Notes: generated by a model not told the origin, from the sequence alone. A stretch of 64,000 nucleotides of DNA from Bacillota bacterium (GCA_021781745.1 JAJXWH010000007.1:1-64000); one strand, 5' to 3'. Numbered from the stretch's first letter, positions 45,162-53,737 are shown. A program made the numbers and translations.

Positions 45162-46250
45162 ATGAGAAGAAAATATATAAAAATTATAACAGCTTTCACA
45201 ATAATAACAGTATTACTTATAGGTTGTAGTAATACTACAAAAGGCAATAAATCTGCAGACCACCCCCCAAACCAAAATCAGACTCAAAGTAATACAGAGG
45301 AGAAAACTCATTTTTACTATACTGCTAATGAAAGTGGTAGTGTTTCTAAAGTAGATGCTACGACTAATGAAGTTGTAGATACAATTAAAGAAGCTGATGG
45401 AGCTCCTCATAATGTACAGGTTTCACCAGATGGAAAAGTGGTTGCTTATACATTAGCAGCGAAAATGACTGAAAATCAATCTGAAGATAAAAATATGGGT
45501 ATGAATATGAACATGAATGGTTTTGCAGTGTTTTATGATACAGATACAGGAAAACTTATTAAAAAAGTTGAAGTAGGCAAACACCCAGCTCATATAGTAT
45601 TCACAGAGGACGGGAAATTCGTACTTGTAACTAATAATGAAGATAATAATGTATCTGTAATTGACGCCAAAAACTATAATATAGTTAATACTATTGCAGT
45701 AGGCAAAGGTCCACATGGATTCCGTATCTCAAAAGATAGTAAATATGCTTATGTAGCAAATATGGGTGAAGATACTATAAGCGTGGTTGATATAAATAAC
45801 AATAAAGAAGTTAGAAAAATTACAGTAGGTAAAACTCCTGTTGCAACTGGAATAACAAGTGATGGCAAGACTTTGGTTTCTACTGTAAATGGTGAAAATT
45901 CTCTTGCTATAATTGATTTATCTACAGATAAAGTTGAGAAAGTAGCTGTAGGTAAAGGGCCTGCTCAAGTTTACATTGAACCCGATGATAAATATGCATT
46001 CGTAGCAAACCAAGGTACTGAAGACGCACCATCCAATACTGTTTCAAAGATAGATATATCAACTAAGAAAGTAGTAGCAACAATAGAAACTGGAAAAGGA
46101 GCTCACGGAGTAGTAGTCAGCCCTGATAATAAATATGTTTATGTTACTAATATGTATGATGGAACAGTAAGTGTTATCGATAATAGTACAGATAAGGTTA
46201 TTAAGACAACAAAAGTTGAAGGTGAACCAAATGGAATAAGCTACAGGTAA
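45162..46250 (+). CDS. YncE-like beta-propeller lipoprotein
   Basis: About 362 residues, exported. A lipobox (VLLIGC) makes it a lipoprotein. The mature part is a seven-bladed YVTN/YncE-type propeller with repeated units such as VSVIDAKNYNIVNTIAVGKG, followed by PHGFRIS and KYAYVANMGED. Some blades carry extra Met (MGMNMNMNG near residue 110). Relatives bind ligands or DNA, and one neighbouring class handles metals; the function here is unknown. AAAGGA favours the ATG at 45162 over 45153. It may be processed by the nearby Lgt-like enzyme. Confidence 0.85.
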   Translation: MRRKYIKIITAFTIITVLLIGCSNTTKGNKSADHPPNQNQTQSNTEEKTHFYYTANESGSVSKVDATTNEVVDTIKEADGAPHNVQVSPDGKVVAYTLAAKMTENQSEDKNMGMNMNMNGFAVFYDTDTGKLIKKVEVGKHPAHIVFTEDGKFVLVTNNEDNNVSVIDAKNYNIVNTIAVGKGPHGFRISKDSKYAYVANMGEDTISVVDINNNKEVRKITVGKTPVATGITSDGKTLVSTVNGENSLAIIDLSTDKVEKVAVGKGPAQVYIEPDDKYAFVANQGTEDAPSNTVSKIDISTKKVVATIETGKGAHGVVVSPDNKYVYVTNMYDGTVSVIDNSTDKVIKTTKVEGEPNGISYR

Positions 46251-46316
46251 CTGATACTGAAGTGAGAATAAATTTAATAGTAAATAGAAATTATATTTTA
46301 ATGAACCTTATTAAAG

Positions 46317-46348
46317 AATACCGTATAAATTGCGGTATTTTTTTTACA
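46317..46348 (+). terminator. Terminator of the propeller gene
   Basis: AATACCG (46317-46323) pairs with CGGTATT (46333-46339), followed by a long T run. Confidence 0.9.
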
Positions 46349-46365
46349 CGAATTTTTATTGGTAA

Positions 46366-46399
46366 TCTTCATATGTTCTACATATTTTATTGTTATAAT
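46366..46399 (+). promoter_or_regulatory. Regulon promoter (Cys-rich peptide and Lgt-like)
   Basis: CTTCATATGTT at 46367 and CTACATATTT at 46378 (11 bp), with a perfect -10 TATAAT at 46394-46399. Confidence 0.75.
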
Positions 46400-46488
46400 T
46401 ATTATCTAATTAAGCTAATAGTAATTAAAATTGTTGGGTGAAATTTATTAGGTTATATGTTTAGAATAATGTATTTGGAGGTGTCGTA

Positions 46489-46626
46489 ATGTCAGTTGAA
46501 ATTATAATAACGATTGTATTAGTTTTATTTGTTGCACATATTCTTTATCACAAAGTAATAAAAAATACTTCAGGTGGATGTTGTTGTAATAAAGACGGTA
46601 AGTCTAAGAAAAAGTGCACTAAATAA
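46489..46626 (+). CDS. FeoB-associated-like Cys-rich membrane peptide, 45 aa
   Basis: 45-residue peptide: an N-terminal membrane helix (EIIITIVLVLFVAHILY), then KVIKNTSGGCCCNKDG and a basic tail with one more Cys. This layout matches the FeoB-associated Cys-rich membrane protein family, although no feoB is in the window. GGAGGTG precedes the ATG. It is the first gene behind a regulon promoter, with the Lgt-like gene 28 bases downstream. Confidence 0.75.
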   Translation: MSVEIIITIVLVLFVAHILYHKVIKNTSGGCCCNKDGKSKKKCTK

Positions 46627-46654
46627 TTTTGTATACATGAAAGGAAGTTAACAT

Positions 46655-47488
46655 ATGAAGGAACTTTTTAGCTTTGGTCCAATACATATATACTTTTTTG
46701 GTTTAATGATAGCAATAGCTGCAATTACAAGTGGGGCATTTGCAATTAAGCAGGGAGAAAAAAGAGGAATAAATGAAGATATAATGTTTAATTTAATTTT
46801 TATAGTTGTTATATCAGGTGTATTAGGAGCCAGATTATTTTATATTCTTTTTTATAATCCATCATTTTATTTTAGTAATCCCGGAGAAATATTCAAAATA
46901 AATGAAGGCGGATTATCCATACATGGAGGAATTGTTTCAGCTGTAGCTGCAGGATACATATATTCAATTAAGTGTAAGATATCATTTTTAAAACTTGCAG
47001 ATATTGCTGTTATTGGAATAGCATTAGCTCAAGGGATAGGCAGGGTAGGTTGTGATGTATTTGGTAAACCAATGACCAATATAATGTTATGGGGAATTAA
47101 CTATAATGGACAAATACTTCATCCAGCACAAGTATATGAATTTATTTTAGATTACATATTATTCATAGTTCTATGGAGAAGAAGTTATAAGAAAAAGTTT
47201 GAAGGCGAGTTGTTTGTAATTTATTTAATTGCTTTTGCAATAATAAGAGGTATTGTTGAATTCTTCAGAATAAATCCAGTTATATGGGGTCCATTTTCAA
47301 TTTCACATTTATTAAGTTTTATTTTAGTCATTATTGGATTACTCATTTATAAATTTTTATCAAAAAGAACTGCAGGAAACGATAATATTAATGTAGAAGA
47401 GAATAAATTAAAATTAGCGACTTCAATATTATATTTAATTGTTTTAATAGCAGTATCTGTTTTTATATTTTATTCTGTACAAGGTTAA
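46655..47488 (+). CDS. lgt: Prolipoprotein diacylglyceryl transferase-like protein with altered signature
   Basis: 277-residue membrane enzyme of the Lgt family, which attaches diacylglycerol to lipobox Cys. Conserved parts are GGLSIHGGIV (His/Gly loop), HPAQVYE and RGIVEFFR. The Lgt signature GRxGN...N.E is GRVGCDVFGKP here: the usual Asn is Cys and the usual Glu position is Lys. It is therefore a divergent paralogue rather than a standard housekeeping Lgt. AAAGGAAG precedes the ATG. The same regulon controls lipoproteins that could be its clients. Confidence 0.82.
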   Translation: MKELFSFGPIHIYFFGLMIAIAAITSGAFAIKQGEKRGINEDIMFNLIFIVVISGVLGARLFYILFYNPSFYFSNPGEIFKINEGGLSIHGGIVSAVAAGYIYSIKCKISFLKLADIAVIGIALAQGIGRVGCDVFGKPMTNIMLWGINYNGQILHPAQVYEFILDYILFIVLWRRSYKKKFEGELFVIYLIAFAIIRGIVEFFRINPVIWGPFSISHLLSFILVIIGLLIYKFLSKRTAGNDNINVEENKLKLATSILYLIVLIAVSVFIFYSVQG

Positions 47489-47524
47489 TTATCTAAGATA
47501 GATAAATATGAAAATAATGCATAA

Positions 47525-47576
47525 ATAAAAGAGATTTGGTAATTTAAATTATCAAGTCTCTTTTATATTTTTAGAT
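47525..47576 (+). terminator. Terminator of the Lgt-like operon
   Basis: 21-base arms (47525-47545 and 47546-47566, two G-U pairs) form a long hairpin, followed by ATTTTT. Confidence 0.88.
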
Positions 47577-47586
47577 GTATTTTTAA

Positions 47587-47679
47587 TTATTTTAATAAGG
47601 ATCTCATTGTTAAGTATTCATTTTCACTTATTTCGCCTTCAGCTAATTGTCTATTTAGAATATTTAATGCATTGTTGAA
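47587..47679 (-). pseudogene. Remnant of a SHOCT-domain gene
   Basis: On the minus strand a frame reads NNALNILNRQLAEGEISENE, then YLTMRSLLK and a stop. It closely matches the SHOCT motif of the intact protein at 26589 (LNILNERFARGEISEDEY). TAA and TAG codons stand immediately upstream and no start exists, so only the last ~30 codons remain. Confidence 0.82.
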
Positions 47680-47756
47680 TTACTAGAACTCACAAAATTT
47701 AAATTATTGTCATTTAAATCTAATTAATAAGAGAAATATTTAAAAAATTATGATTA

Positions 47757-47790
47757 TCTTCATAATATCTACACATATTATTTGTATACT
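47757..47790 (+). promoter_or_regulatory. Regulon promoter (polyprenyl synthase-DoxX-YtkA-FeS operon)
   Basis: CTTCATAATAT at 47758 and CTACACATAT at 47769 (11 bp), with -10 TATACT at 47785-47790. Confidence 0.75.
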
Positions 47791-47877
47791 TTATCAAGAG
47801 TAGTAACCCAAATATTAAAAAATACTTAGTTAATAAGTATACCTAAATATTAAATGATTTAGAGAGGTGGTGATGTC

Positions 47878-48705
47878 ATGTTAAGTTTTATAGAAGCTAA
47901 AAATTCAGTAAATAAGGAACTTTATGAAGTAGAGACGATTTTGAAAGATATGCACCAAAATTTAAATACAAGTTCTGCAAAAGAGATATTTGATTATTTT
48001 TTTAAGTCTCCTGGAAAATATCTTCGTCCTACGTTAATTATACTTTCTGCTAAAGCTATAAAGCCTTATATGACTATAGATCAAAGAGAACAAATAATTA
48101 ATTTATGTGTAGCAGTTGAACTTATTCATAGTGCCAGTTTAGTACACGATGATATAATCGACAATGATTTAATTCGTCGTGGGCAAAAAACATTAAATAA
48201 TATATATGGAAGAAAAGTAGCAGTTCTAGCTGGAGACACTTTTTATGCTAAAGCATTTTCTATTTTATTAGGCTTGCCAACGAAAGATGCAGAACAAATA
48301 ATTACACAGGTTATTGAAAAGATGTGTATTGCTGAAATTGAGCAGGCTCAAGTAAATGAAGTTTCAAAGCAGGATTATCTAAATATAATAGAAGGAAAAA
48401 CAGCAGCGTTTATGAGTGCTTGTTGTAAGCTGGGAGCAAAAGTAGTTGAAGCAAGAGAAGAAGATATTTTAGCTTTAGAGAGTTTTGGTTTAGATTTCGG
48501 AATGGTATATCAAATTATAGACGACTGCATAGATGGTGACCCTAATGCAATAAGGAATAATATAACTATTGAAAATGCTAAAGAGTTTGCTTCAAAAGCC
48601 AATGAAGCTATTGAGAATTTGGAATCATCAATTTATAAACAGGGTCTTATAAGTCTTTTAAATTATGTACTTGAAGCTTCAAATCCTGAAAGAAAAAAAG
48701 CTTAA
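47878..48705 (+). CDS. hepT: Polyprenyl diphosphate synthase (heptaprenyl-type)
   Basis: Trans-isoprenyl synthase of 275 residues that builds the isoprenoid side chain of quinones. The first Asp-rich motif is LVHDDIIDND (about residue 88) and the second is IIDDCIDGD (about 217). The KSPGKYLRPTLI segment binds substrate. It is somewhat shorter than the usual ~320 residues. GAGAGGTGG precedes the ATG. As first gene of an operon with DoxX and an Fe-S membrane protein, and with MenA/MenG genes nearby, it most likely serves menaquinone. Chain length cannot be read from sequence. Confidence 0.88.
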   Translation: MLSFIEAKNSVNKELYEVETILKDMHQNLNTSSAKEIFDYFFKSPGKYLRPTLIILSAKAIKPYMTIDQREQIINLCVAVELIHSASLVHDDIIDNDLIRRGQKTLNNIYGRKVAVLAGDTFYAKAFSILLGLPTKDAEQIITQVIEKMCIAEIEQAQVNEVSKQDYLNIIEGKTAAFMSACCKLGAKVVEAREEDILALESFGLDFGMVYQIIDDCIDGDPNAIRNNITIENAKEFASKANEAIENLESSIYKQGLISLLNYVLEASNPERKKA

Positions 48706-48740
48706 ATAAAGTTTTGAAAATTAGAAGGAGTCGATAAAAA

Positions 48741-49235
48741 ATGAAAATTTTCAATAATAAGTATTTAGTTCCTGTATGGACTGTTCTACGTGTATGGTTA
48801 GGATATCAATGGATAGTTCCAGCAATGGAAAAACTTAAAGATCCAAAATGGGTAGGTAGTGAATCCGGTACAGCTATAACAGGATTTTTAAAGGGGGGAC
48901 TAGCTCAAGCTACTGGAGAACATCCATCAGTGCAATGGTGGTATGCAAGATTTATAGAAAATGTTGCGCTTCCAAATGCTAAAATATTTACTTATCTAGT
49001 TCCGTATGGAGAACTTCTTGTAGGCATTAGCTTAATACTTGGAGCCTTCACAATAGCAGGTTTGCTTGGTGGTGCTCTTATGAACTTAAATTACATGTTA
49101 GCAGGTACAACAAGTACTAATCCAATTTTATACACTGCAGCTATAATCTTAATGGCAGCTGGAGCTAATGCATATAAAATAGGTATTGATCAACTAATTA
49201 TATCTTTTTGGAAAAAGAAATATGGTAGAAGATAA
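48741..49235 (+). CDS. DoxX-family membrane protein
   Basis: 164-residue protein with about four helices, DoxX/DoxD family. Members include the quinone-reducing subunit of thiosulfate:quinone oxidoreductase. Typical segments: VLRVWLGYQWIVPAMEKL at the start and VPYGELLVGISLILGAFT in the middle. Amphipathic loop 40-75 is extracytoplasmic. AGAAGGAG precedes the ATG, 36 bases after the polyprenyl synthase. An exchange of electrons with quinone is plausible but unproven. Confidence 0.85.
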   Translation: MKIFNNKYLVPVWTVLRVWLGYQWIVPAMEKLKDPKWVGSESGTAITGFLKGGLAQATGEHPSVQWWYARFIENVALPNAKIFTYLVPYGELLVGISLILGAFTIAGLLGGALMNLNYMLAGTTSTNPILYTAAIILMAAGANAYKIGIDQLIISFWKKKYGRR

Positions 49236-49315
49236 ATATAGCATAAAAAAATTTAAATATAATTTAACATGAAATCAGGTCTTTAGACATGAAAATGAAG
49301 GGAGTTTAATAAACA

Positions 49316-49861
49316 ATGAAAAAGAAAACAATTAGAGGTGCAATATTAGGTTTAGTTCTTACATTAGGTCTTTCAACAGCAGCTTTTGCGGCTGGTATGG
49401 GAGACATGGATATGGGACAAGGAACACAAAAAAGTTCAAATGGTATAAACGCAGAGTTAACTTTTAATAAAGATAATAAAGTAAAAACTGGTAAGAATGA
49501 TGTGATGGTTACATTACATGATAGTAATAATAAAGAAATTGATAATGCCAATGTTAAAATTAGTGCAGAAATGGACAAGAGTTCCGACATGGGTGGCATG
49601 AATATGGATAATTCAAAGCCAATTGAAGCAACATTAGAAAGTAGTGGACAAGGCCAATACATGAGTACTATAAATTTTACTGATAAAGGTAAATGGGTCG
49701 TTACAGCCAATGTTATGGTAAATGGAGAAAAGAAGGATATAAAATTTGATGTTGACGTAGTTAGTGCAGGTCCAAATTGGGTTGTTATAGGTGGATTTAT
49801 AGGAATAGTAGCAGTAATAATTATAGTAGCCGCAGTAAAAAAGAAACAAATCAATAAATAG
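49316..49861 (+). CDS. Exported YtkA-like domain protein, Met-rich
   Basis: 181 residues: signal peptide (cleavage after AFA), a Met/Asp-rich linker (GMGDMDMGQG), a YtkA/FixH-like Ig-type beta domain (~45-145) and a C-terminal membrane helix. SDMGGMNMDNSKP in the middle adds more Met. YtkA-like domains are often linked to copper delivery to oxidases. GGGAG precedes the ATG. The downstream gene encodes a quinol-type Fe-S membrane protein, suggesting joint work in an extracytoplasmic redox step. Confidence 0.8.
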   Translation: MKKKTIRGAILGLVLTLGLSTAAFAAGMGDMDMGQGTQKSSNGINAELTFNKDNKVKTGKNDVMVTLHDSNNKEIDNANVKISAEMDKSSDMGGMNMDNSKPIEATLESSGQGQYMSTINFTDKGKWVVTANVMVNGEKKDIKFDVDVVSAGPNWVVIGGFIGIVAVIIIVAAVKKKQINK

Positions 49862-49887
49862 AGACAAAGAATAGAGGTGACGGTTTA

Positions 49888-51279
49888 ATGTCAAATTTAG
49901 AAAGGGAAACTCGTGATGAAACAAAGTCATCACAAGCACAAACGGAAACAAATTTATTAGATAATAAAATCATTAAGAATTTTATAAAAAGTAAGTGGTA
50001 TCCAGGAATATTTCAATTATTTGTAGGATTAGTATTTACGTTTATCGTATTTGAATTGCTGACTGGACCTACTGATGCTGCTGATAATTTTGGTACAGCA
50101 GGAACATGGGTATTGTGGTGGCCTATTCTTCCTATACTATTATTTTTAACAGGTAGATTTTGGTGTACTATATGTCCATTTGGTGCATTAAGTGATTTAG
50201 TTCAAAAATTTGTAGGAAGTAAACAACCGGTACCTAAATTTTTAAAAAAATACGGAGTATGGCTAATAGACGCAATGTTTTTAGCGATTACATGGAGTGA
50301 TCATGTTTTTGGAGTTGTTGAATCCCCAAGAGGTTCAGGAACATTACTTTTACTTATTACAATTGGAGTAATATTCTCAGGTGCATTTTGGGAACGCAGA
50401 ACATGGTGCAGATACCTTTGTTTCTTAGGAGGGTTATCTGGAAATTATTCTAGAGCAGGTATGTTACAATTACGTGGAACAAAAGAGATATGTGCTAAAT
50501 GTACAGCAGCACATTGCTACAAAGGAACTGAAAGAGCAGAAGGATGTCCCATGTTTGAATTTCCAAAAACAATGGAAGATAATGCAGAATGTAATTTCTG
50601 TGGAAACTGTGTAAAGAATTGTCCTAACAATTCAATTAATATATCATTGCGTCCACCTACTAAAGAATTATGGTTTATAAGAAAGCCGAGATTTGATGCG
50701 GCATTTTTAGCAGTTGTAATCATGGGAATAGTATTTGTTCAAAATATTACAATGCTGAACATATGGGATGGAATACTCGCATGGCTTGAAAATACAGTTG
50801 GAACAGATAATTATGCAATCACCTTTACTATAACATTTATTATAGCTATGGCTATACCATTAGCGCTATTATCTATAACAGGATTAGTTGCAAAGATATT
50901 CAATAAAGCTTCATTAAAAGAAAACTTCACCAAGTATGGATATGCAATTATACCATTAGATATGGCTGCTCATATAGCTCATAACCTATTCCACTTGTTA
51001 GCAGAAGGAAAATCTGTATTTTATACATTTATAGAATTATTCGGAGTTCAAGTGCAGAATACATCTACAGCTATTCTTGATGATCCAACAATTCAAGTAT
51101 TTCAATTTTTATTAATAGGCATTGGTACTCTTGGTTCAATATATACTGTTTACAGAATTTCCAAGAATAATTATGAATCAAAAAAGATAAGTATAACAAT
51201 AGTATATACTGTTCTTTTAATATTACTTGCAGTAGTTAATATAATGTTATTCTCATTACCTATGGCAATGCGTATGTAA
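49888..51279 (+). CDS. NapH/NosR-like polyferredoxin membrane protein
   Basis: 463-residue integral membrane Fe-S protein. Two membrane Cys motifs, FWCTICPFGALSDLV and WCRYLCFLGGLSG, resemble those of NapH/NosR/CcoG proteins. A loop carries CAKCTAAHCYKGTERAEGCP and a ferredoxin motif CNFCGNCVKNCP. About eight to nine helices are predicted. NapH-type proteins pass electrons from quinol to a partner. GAGGTGACGG precedes the ATG, and the terminal reductase partner is not encoded next to it. It is the last gene of the polyprenyl synthase operon. Confidence 0.88.
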   Translation: MSNLERETRDETKSSQAQTETNLLDNKIIKNFIKSKWYPGIFQLFVGLVFTFIVFELLTGPTDAADNFGTAGTWVLWWPILPILLFLTGRFWCTICPFGALSDLVQKFVGSKQPVPKFLKKYGVWLIDAMFLAITWSDHVFGVVESPRGSGTLLLLITIGVIFSGAFWERRTWCRYLCFLGGLSGNYSRAGMLQLRGTKEICAKCTAAHCYKGTERAEGCPMFEFPKTMEDNAECNFCGNCVKNCPNNSINISLRPPTKELWFIRKPRFDAAFLAVVIMGIVFVQNITMLNIWDGILAWLENTVGTDNYAITFTITFIIAMAIPLALLSITGLVAKIFNKASLKENFTKYGYAIIPLDMAAHIAHNLFHLLAEGKSVFYTFIELFGVQVQNTSTAILDDPTIQVFQFLLIGIGTLGSIYTVYRISKNNYESKKISITIVYTVLLILLAVVNIMLFSLPMAMRM

Positions 51280-51286
51280 TAATCTT

Positions 51287-51334
51287 TTATAGCTTATCTA
51301 AAATGGTTTTAGATAAGCTATAATATTATTTTTA
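51287..51334 (+). terminator. Terminator of the Fe-S membrane operon
   Basis: Perfect 17-bp stem (51287-51303 with 51307-51323), loop TGG, then a T-rich tail. Confidence 0.95.
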
Positions 51335-51402
51335 CATTTTATAATAAGGAATAAATTAATACTAATACAGAAAGATTAGATGGCAGAGGTGACTAAAAGA
51401 AA

Positions 51403-52302
51403 ATGACAGTTGAAAAAATTAAGCTATTTATTAGGGCTACGAGGCCTTTTTCCTTAACGGCTTCAGTAATTCCAGTTGTCCTTGGAGGAATATTGGCATT
51501 AAAAGAGCCTAATTTTAATCTTGGATATTTTATACTTTCAATCGTCGCAATTGTTTTTCTGCAGGCTTCAGTTAATTTATTAAATGATCATGATGATTTT
51601 ATTAATAAGGTTGATACAAAAGAATCCTATAGTTCAAGTGGAGTAGTAGTTGAAGGATTGTTAAATCTTAAAGAAGTTTATCTAAGTGGGATGTTTTTAT
51701 TAATTTTAGGATGTTTAATTGGTTTATTTTTAGCTTACAATGTAGGAATGATAATTTTTATTTTAGGGGCTGTTGGCGCTTTATGTGGATATTTTTATAC
51801 AGGAAAGCCATTAATGCTCAAATATAGAGGGTTAGGTGCACCTTTAGTGTTTATAATTTTTGGACCATTAATGACATTTGGAGGGTATTACTTGCAGGTG
51901 CAGAAATTTACCATGCAGTCGTTAGTAATATCAATCCCGACGGCACTTCTTACAACTGCAATATTACATGCTAATGATATTAGAGATATAAAACATGATA
52001 AGAAAGCTGGTATTAAGACGCTGTCAATAAGTATAGGTTATAGGAATGCAGAAATAGTATATTTAAGCCTAATTATACTTTCATATATTTCTCTTATCGT
52101 AATGATTATTTTTAAATATATTCCTTATCTAAGTTTAATTTGTTTATTAACAGTACCAGCTGCCATTAAAAATATTAATAAATTAAGAATTGCCGAAGAT
52201 TCCTGTGATCACATTTCAGAACTTGATAAAGAAAGTGGTAAGCTTCAAGGTCAATTTGGAATTCTTTTAATGTTATCTATTCTTTTATCTTATAGTTTAT
52301 AG
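51403..52302 (+). CDS. UbiA-family prenyltransferase (copy 2)
   Basis: 299-residue membrane prenyltransferase. Asp-rich motifs: NDHDDFINKVD (about residue 63) and NDIRDIKHDKKAGIKTL (about 188). It is about as similar in layout to MenA as the protein at 25217, but diverged, so the two may use different acceptors or one may be a low-expression duplicate. AGAGGTG precedes the ATG. No regulon box is seen; it starts a probable operon with the CPBP protease and perhaps MenG. Confidence 0.85.
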   Translation: MTVEKIKLFIRATRPFSLTASVIPVVLGGILALKEPNFNLGYFILSIVAIVFLQASVNLLNDHDDFINKVDTKESYSSSGVVVEGLLNLKEVYLSGMFLLILGCLIGLFLAYNVGMIIFILGAVGALCGYFYTGKPLMLKYRGLGAPLVFIIFGPLMTFGGYYLQVQKFTMQSLVISIPTALLTTAILHANDIRDIKHDKKAGIKTLSISIGYRNAEIVYLSLIILSYISLIVMIIFKYIPYLSLICLLTVPAAIKNINKLRIAEDSCDHISELDKESGKLQGQFGILLMLSILLSYSL

Positions 52303-52317
52303 AAAGGCGGTAAAGCT

Positions 52318-52944
52318 TTGGAGAAGCAGGAAAGTAATAATAAGGTAATAATTTCTTCATTAATCATAGCTACAATATTATGGTTTATAATATTCGTGGT
52401 TAAACCATTTAATTTTTGGATTGAAATGGCGTTATCCATATTATTGTTAGCAGCAATAGCACTATTTTCGGAAAGAAACAAAATATCATTTAGAAGTATA
52501 AAGTTAAGACATATATTAATTGGAATTATTTCAGCCATAATATTATACTTTGTTTTTTATGCTGGAAATATACTTTCTGGATATTTATTTCCCTTTAAGG
52601 ATGCACAAATATCATCAGTTTATAGTAACAGGGCACAAGGAAATTCATTATTTATTGGTGTGTTATTATTATTCATAATAGGACCAGGGGAAGAAATATA
52701 TTGGCGTGGCTTCATTCAAAATAATCTCGTAAAGAAATTTGGAGAAAACAAAGGATATATATTTTCAACTTTATTATACGCAGGTGTTCATATAATTACT
52801 TTTAATTTTATGCTTGTTATAGCGGCTTTAGTGTGCGGTATTTATTGGGGATGGATTTATAAGAAAGAAAAAAGTCTTATTCCAATAATAATATCTCATG
52901 CAATTTGGGATTTTACAGTTTTTGTGTTATTTCCATTAATGTAA
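52318..52944 (+). CDS. CPBP-family intramembrane metalloprotease
   Basis: 208-residue CAAX-protease/bacteriocin-processing family protein with about six helices. Motif 1 is GPGEEIYWRGF (EExxxR), and the metal-binding His residues lie in YAGVHI and SHAIWDF, so all active-site elements are present. A TTG at 52318 with AAAGGCGG upstream is the start. It sits 15 bases after the UbiA gene. The substrate is unknown. Confidence 0.88.
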   Translation: MEKQESNNKVIISSLIIATILWFIIFVVKPFNFWIEMALSILLLAAIALFSERNKISFRSIKLRHILIGIISAIILYFVFYAGNILSGYLFPFKDAQISSVYSNRAQGNSLFIGVLLLFIIGPGEEIYWRGFIQNNLVKKFGENKGYIFSTLLYAGVHIITFNFMLVIAALVCGIYWGWIYKKEKSLIPIIISHAIWDFTVFVLFPLM

Positions 52945-53032
52945 TACGTAGAAGATTATAGATAAAATAATAATATAGAAAGAATACTAACTAATTTTTA
53001 TAGGTTTAATTAAAAATGCGAGGTGATTTAAT

Positions 53033-53737
53033 ATGGCAGAAGCGAATGCAAATGATGTAGAAAAGATTTTTTCGGTTATTGCAAAAAGATATGATATGTT
53101 AAATTCAATTTTAACTTTAAATATTGATAGATTATGGAGAAGAAAAGCAATAAAAATATGTAATATTAAAGAAGGACAGAAGGTTCTAGACTTATGTTGC
53201 GGTACAGGACAAATGATAAATTATGAATGTAAAGCAGTAGGAAAAAATACTCCAGTTATTGGTGTAGACTTTAGCCAAGAAATGCTTAATGTAGGAGCTG
53301 AAAGACTTAATCAATCATTAAGGGATTATAAATATAAATTAATTAAAGGAAGTATATTAGAATTACCCTTTGAGGAAAATACTTTTGACTGCATTACTAT
53401 TGCTTTTGGGTTAAGAAATATTCAAGATAAAGGTAAAGCTTTGTCAGAAATGTATAAAGTTCTAAAGCCTGGTGGAAAAGTAGTATGCTTAGAACTATCA
53501 AAACCTAATATACCAATTTTTAAAAATATATATAATGTATATTTCAATCATGTTTTACCAACAGTAGGATCAATAGGTACGGGAGATAAAAAAGCATATT
53601 ATTATCTTAGAGATTCCGTGAATAATTTTATGAACAAAAAGCAGCTTAAAGAAAAGTTTAGTGAGATTGGGTTTAAGGATGCAGAGTATGAGTCTTTAAC
53701 ATTTGGAATTGCATCTATACATTATGGAATTAAGTAA
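53033..53737 (+). CDS. menG: Demethylmenaquinone methyltransferase (MenG/UbiE)
   Basis: 234-residue SAM-dependent C-methyltransferase performing the last step of menaquinone synthesis. Signatures: RYDMLNSILTLNIDRLWRRK (family start), SAM motif VLDLCCGTGQM, and IAFGLRNIQDKGKALSEMYK (UbiE motif), plus YYYLRDSV near the C-terminus. GAGGTGA precedes the ATG. Together with the polyprenyl synthase and UbiA genes it gives the membrane half of a menaquinone pathway; the ring-forming men genes are not in this window. Confidence 0.93.
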   Translation: MAEANANDVEKIFSVIAKRYDMLNSILTLNIDRLWRRKAIKICNIKEGQKVLDLCCGTGQMINYECKAVGKNTPVIGVDFSQEMLNVGAERLNQSLRDYKYKLIKGSILELPFEENTFDCITIAFGLRNIQDKGKALSEMYKVLKPGGKVVCLELSKPNIPIFKNIYNVYFNHVLPTVGSIGTGDKKAYYYLRDSVNNFMNKKQLKEKFSEIGFKDAEYESLTFGIASIHYGIK

